Source: Stephanodiscus triporus (lineage: Eukaryota > Bacillariophyta > Thalassiosirophyceae > Thalassiosirales > Thalassiosiraceae). Taken from it: a stretch of 17,880 bases of DNA. Position 1 is the first letter of the stretch, and the number at the start of each line of letters is the position of its first letter. The stretch covers positions 1 through 17,880 of the forward strand of contig JALLAZ010000284.1 of NCBI GenBank assembly GCA_036939755.1. Reading direction: 5' to 3'. Under the pieces are notes generated by a model, which was not told the origin of the DNA, did not search any database, and was given only the letters and a program-made list of their open reading frames with translations. Positions 15,743-17,880 of this stretch are shown here, piece by piece. A program made the translations under genes and the position numbers.

Positions 15743-17880
15743 TTAATGAATTCTTCGCTTACATTTCTGAATGTATTCCTCCATTTCCTCAAAAATCTGT
15801 GCAGTATCAGAGTCATTTTCAAGCATTCCATAGTCAATCATCCAATCAATGTTAGATATCATTGTTTTGCGAGATTCAATGATTCTGGTTTTGGTCATAC
15901 TATATTTGTTGTGACTAGCAAAATTAGCAAGATCACTCTGGAGTTGTCTTGAGGCAGGACTGATATAGGAGAAAGTATTTCCGTTAAAACGTGACAACTC
16001 ATCTCCGCCATCGCATTTGGATGGTGTTGCTAGTGATTCAAATAATGTTTCCAACGATCTCTCACATCCTTCTGCTTCTTTGTCCTCTTCTCGAAAATTG
16101 TCTGGATCATAACATGACAGCGATGTGTAATCCTCACTGTACAGATTAACACTTGTGGTAAGGCAAATGGTAAAATTGTTATACACAGGTGAGAGTTCGT
16201 ATACTCACCTAACAGAACCAATTGGACTGCTGTTCATATTAGATGTGTCTGCTGAATACTCTTTCGCGTAATACTCACGCATCTCCTGCATAGTACATGC
16301 TAGCATTGCTAGTACAAGACATGCCATTTGGTAATCAAATTGTGAAGTGCCCATGTAATACAATGGGCACTTTCCTAGGTTATAGTCAGAGTCATGACAA
16401 TCTGGGTTAAGGCTGATAACGTCAAGGGTGCTTTAGAAACATGTCAATTCAATAGATCACAATTAGCGATCTTAAATCATTTTACCATAAGTCTACCACA
16501 CTCACCTCGTTAACGTAGGATTCATCACCTTATTTAACAAGTCTTTGGATATGGGCATACCCATATTTTCATGTGCCACCTGCAACGCTGTTGCTTGCAT
16601 CAATTTGTGGCTGAGCTCTGAGTCTGGAATGCCAAAATGGACAGGATACACCTTGAGATGTTGCACTTTAATCATCGTATCTTCTATTTTGTCAGTAACT
16701 TTGAGAATATGACTGCACGGAATTCCTGATATCTCATAATGAAGACAATCGCATTTCAGAAAACTGTCATCTCCAAGTGTCATCACTGCTATATTGTACA
16801 CGTTAGCAAATATTGGAAAACGTTCCGACAATGATAATTTGTCGTCCCTAAACTTTGGTGGATCGTAATGTTGGAAATTCCAAACTATCCACTGTCCTGG
16901 TGAATGCATTACACAGCATTGTTTTGTTCTATTGTCGAATTGCTGATTTACGAGATATACACATTTGCGGTGAAAGGCATCCTTTTTCTTGAATCTTGAC
17001 TGAATCACCGTGAGCTGCAGCTCACGTTGGGATGCTACAAAGAGACAATACGAATTCGAATTTATGGAATTGAGTACGAATTTGTATGAATACGAATTTG
17101 AATTGACACGATTCAGTACGAATTGGTATGCTCATAGACCAGTATGACTTTGTTGACTCACCCTTATCAATCCTACCAATCAAACTGTCAGTACCCTCCG
17201 TTATAAGCATCAATGATTTACTCATATTGTTGAGAGTTGATGCTTTTGACTGATGTTTCAGGTGGTTATTACAGGATTCCACAGGTGAAGTTGTCATGGC
17301 ATCAAAGGAATTACGGATATTCTTCCGTACGTAGTATGCAAGATATTGCTGCTTGTTGTGCAGTTTGATTTGAAAACTCGAGATGGCATCCTTCAAATTC
17401 TCACTGATGATACCATCTCTATAAACATCGTTAACAAGATCAGTAACCATCTGGTGACTAGCGTTATATTGTTCTTTGGTTTCATACACACAGGCCTGAT
17501 GCATAAATGTCATGTACAACCAGTCGCCTGGCATCAAAAGTAATACAAATTCATGACAGAACACGATGAGTAACAATTTTGTTTGTATTCTTTGAATTCG
17601 TAGTGACAAATACGAATTCAAAGCTCACCAAGAACCTGCCCATGTTCACAGTCGCTCAGTAACGACATTAAGTCCTTTTTAAACGCCATCCAAATGCCAT
17701 GAAATGTGCATAGCATTACTGTCGATTTTTTAAATTCTGTCATTGATTTGATAACTGCTTCAAAAGATCGGTATTCTGCATCATCCTCATCGGTCAGTAC
17801 AACCCTATTTCGTGAGCAAATCACCGGCGAGTAAAGAAATGGAAATGCATACTGATAGATGGCATGAAATACCCACTTCT
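15743..17880 (-). CDS. MULE-type transposase with SWIM zinc finger, five exons, 5' end beyond the window
   Basis: Exons in transcript order: 17880-17629 (continues off the edge), 17527-17162, 17034-16506, 16430-16209 and 16151-15743 (TAA). Introns are 101, 127, 75 and 57 nt with GTGAGC/GTGAGT donors. For the last two, acceptors at 16413 and 16137 are also in phase and give 93 and 72 nt. The visible product is about 591 residues with no frame break. V-V-L-T-D-E-D-D-A-E with M-L-C-T-F-H holds the second catalytic Asp and the C-x2-H motif of MULE transposases; T-T-S-P-V-E-S-C-N-N-H-L-K holds the catalytic Glu. C-D-C-L-H-Y-E-I-S-G-I-P-C-S-H (about 16715-16758) is a SWIM zinc finger (CxCx9CxH), typical of Mutator/FAR1-type transposases. 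The first catalytic Asp should lie beyond the edge. The C-terminal ~130 residues are acidic and unrecognised. The gene looks intact, which suggests recent activity or selection. Confidence 0.88.
16345..16372. repeat. 10-bp inverted repeat in a transposase exon
   Basis: AAGTGCCCAT (16345-16354) and ATGGGCACTT (16363-16372) are perfect complements around 8 bases. They lie in coding sequence for K-C-P-L-Y-Y-M-G-T, unrelated to the TACGAATT family. Confidence 0.85.
17047..17129. repeat. Palindrome cluster in the second visible transposase intron
   Basis: Four units in the intron 17035-17161: AATACGAATTCGAATTT (17047-17063), GTACGAATTTGTAT (17074-17087), AATACGAATTTGAATT (17089-17104) and GTACGAATTGGTAT (17116-17129). 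All are variants of the TACGAATTCGTA core. Confidence 0.92.
17591..17622. repeat. Perfect 12-bp inverted repeat beside a splice donor
   Basis: Arms TTTGAATTCGTA (17591-17602) and TACGAATTCAAA (17611-17622) are exact complements with an 8-base spacer. They lie in the transposase intron 17528-17628, and the hairpin begins only six bases into the intron (donor GTGAGC). Confidence 0.95.

Larger units (their letters stand above)
14185..17880. mobile_element. Probable Mutator-like (MULE) element with two convergent genes, incomplete
   Basis: The minus-strand gene is a MULE-type transposase. The plus-strand gene facing it shares the same intronic palindrome family, the same small-intron structure and AT-rich spacers, which suggests one unit. 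The left boundary is not defined; it is placed for convenience at the first open base of the plus-strand gene and may be as far left as about 13780. The right end lies outside the window, so terminal inverted repeats and the target-site duplication could not be checked. Confidence 0.5.

Overview
The window looks like nuclear DNA of a diatom, most likely a centric one. The clearest signs are small GT-AG introns (about 57-127 nt, mostly with GTGAGT donors), a eukaryotic cytosolic ribosomal protein, a TRAPP subunit, and two proteins whose N-termini look like diatom plastid presequences (a signal peptide whose cleavage site is followed by W or F, then P, as in the ASAFAP motif). Long Asp/CGT-type trinucleotide runs and in-frame poly-C tracts lie inside several coding regions. 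No species was assigned. Every gene model comes from reading frames, splice-site consensus and reading-phase bookkeeping by hand.

Layout. 1-2.2 kb: a predicted type II membrane protein resembling fucosyltransferase-like glycosyltransferases (+). 2.7-4.06 kb: an unrecognised 453-residue protein with an internal duplication (-). 4.55-5.05 kb: a two-exon, short, cysteine-containing, predicted plastid protein (-). 5.57-6.9 kb: a four-exon Gfo/Idh/MocA-type oxidoreductase (+). 7.27-7.85 kb: RPL17/uL22 (-). 8.09-9.26 kb: a two-exon protein with two VOC/glyoxalase-like domains (+). 9.33-10.27 kb: the TRAPP subunit TRAPPC6/Trs33 (-). 10.47-12.39 kb: an RsmB/NSUN-type RNA cytosine-5 methyltransferase with a plastid-type presequence (+). 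12.58-13.67 kb: a steroid 5-alpha-reductase (SRD5A/DET2) family protein (-). From the Gfo gene onward the genes alternate strand, so intergenic spaces are either shared promoters or shared 3' ends, some very short.

13.8-17.88 kb is different: more AT-rich after an odd C-rich, G-poor tract, and apparently a mobile element. It holds an unrecognised multi-exon gene (+, 14.2-15.2 kb) converging on a five-exon Mutator-like (MULE) transposase (-, 15.74 kb to beyond the right edge) with a C2H motif, the T..ES.N block and a SWIM zinc finger. Both genes splice in phase across every intron. Their introns and the space between them carry a family of short palindromes built on TACGAATTCGTA. I found no palindromic member in an exon. 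A tandem duplication between the genes differs by one extra palindrome copy. This palindrome family, with its two-gene element, is the most unusual feature of the window.

The housekeeping genes have no shared pathway; the order looks like an ordinary compact diatom gene neighbourhood into which a transposable element has inserted downstream.
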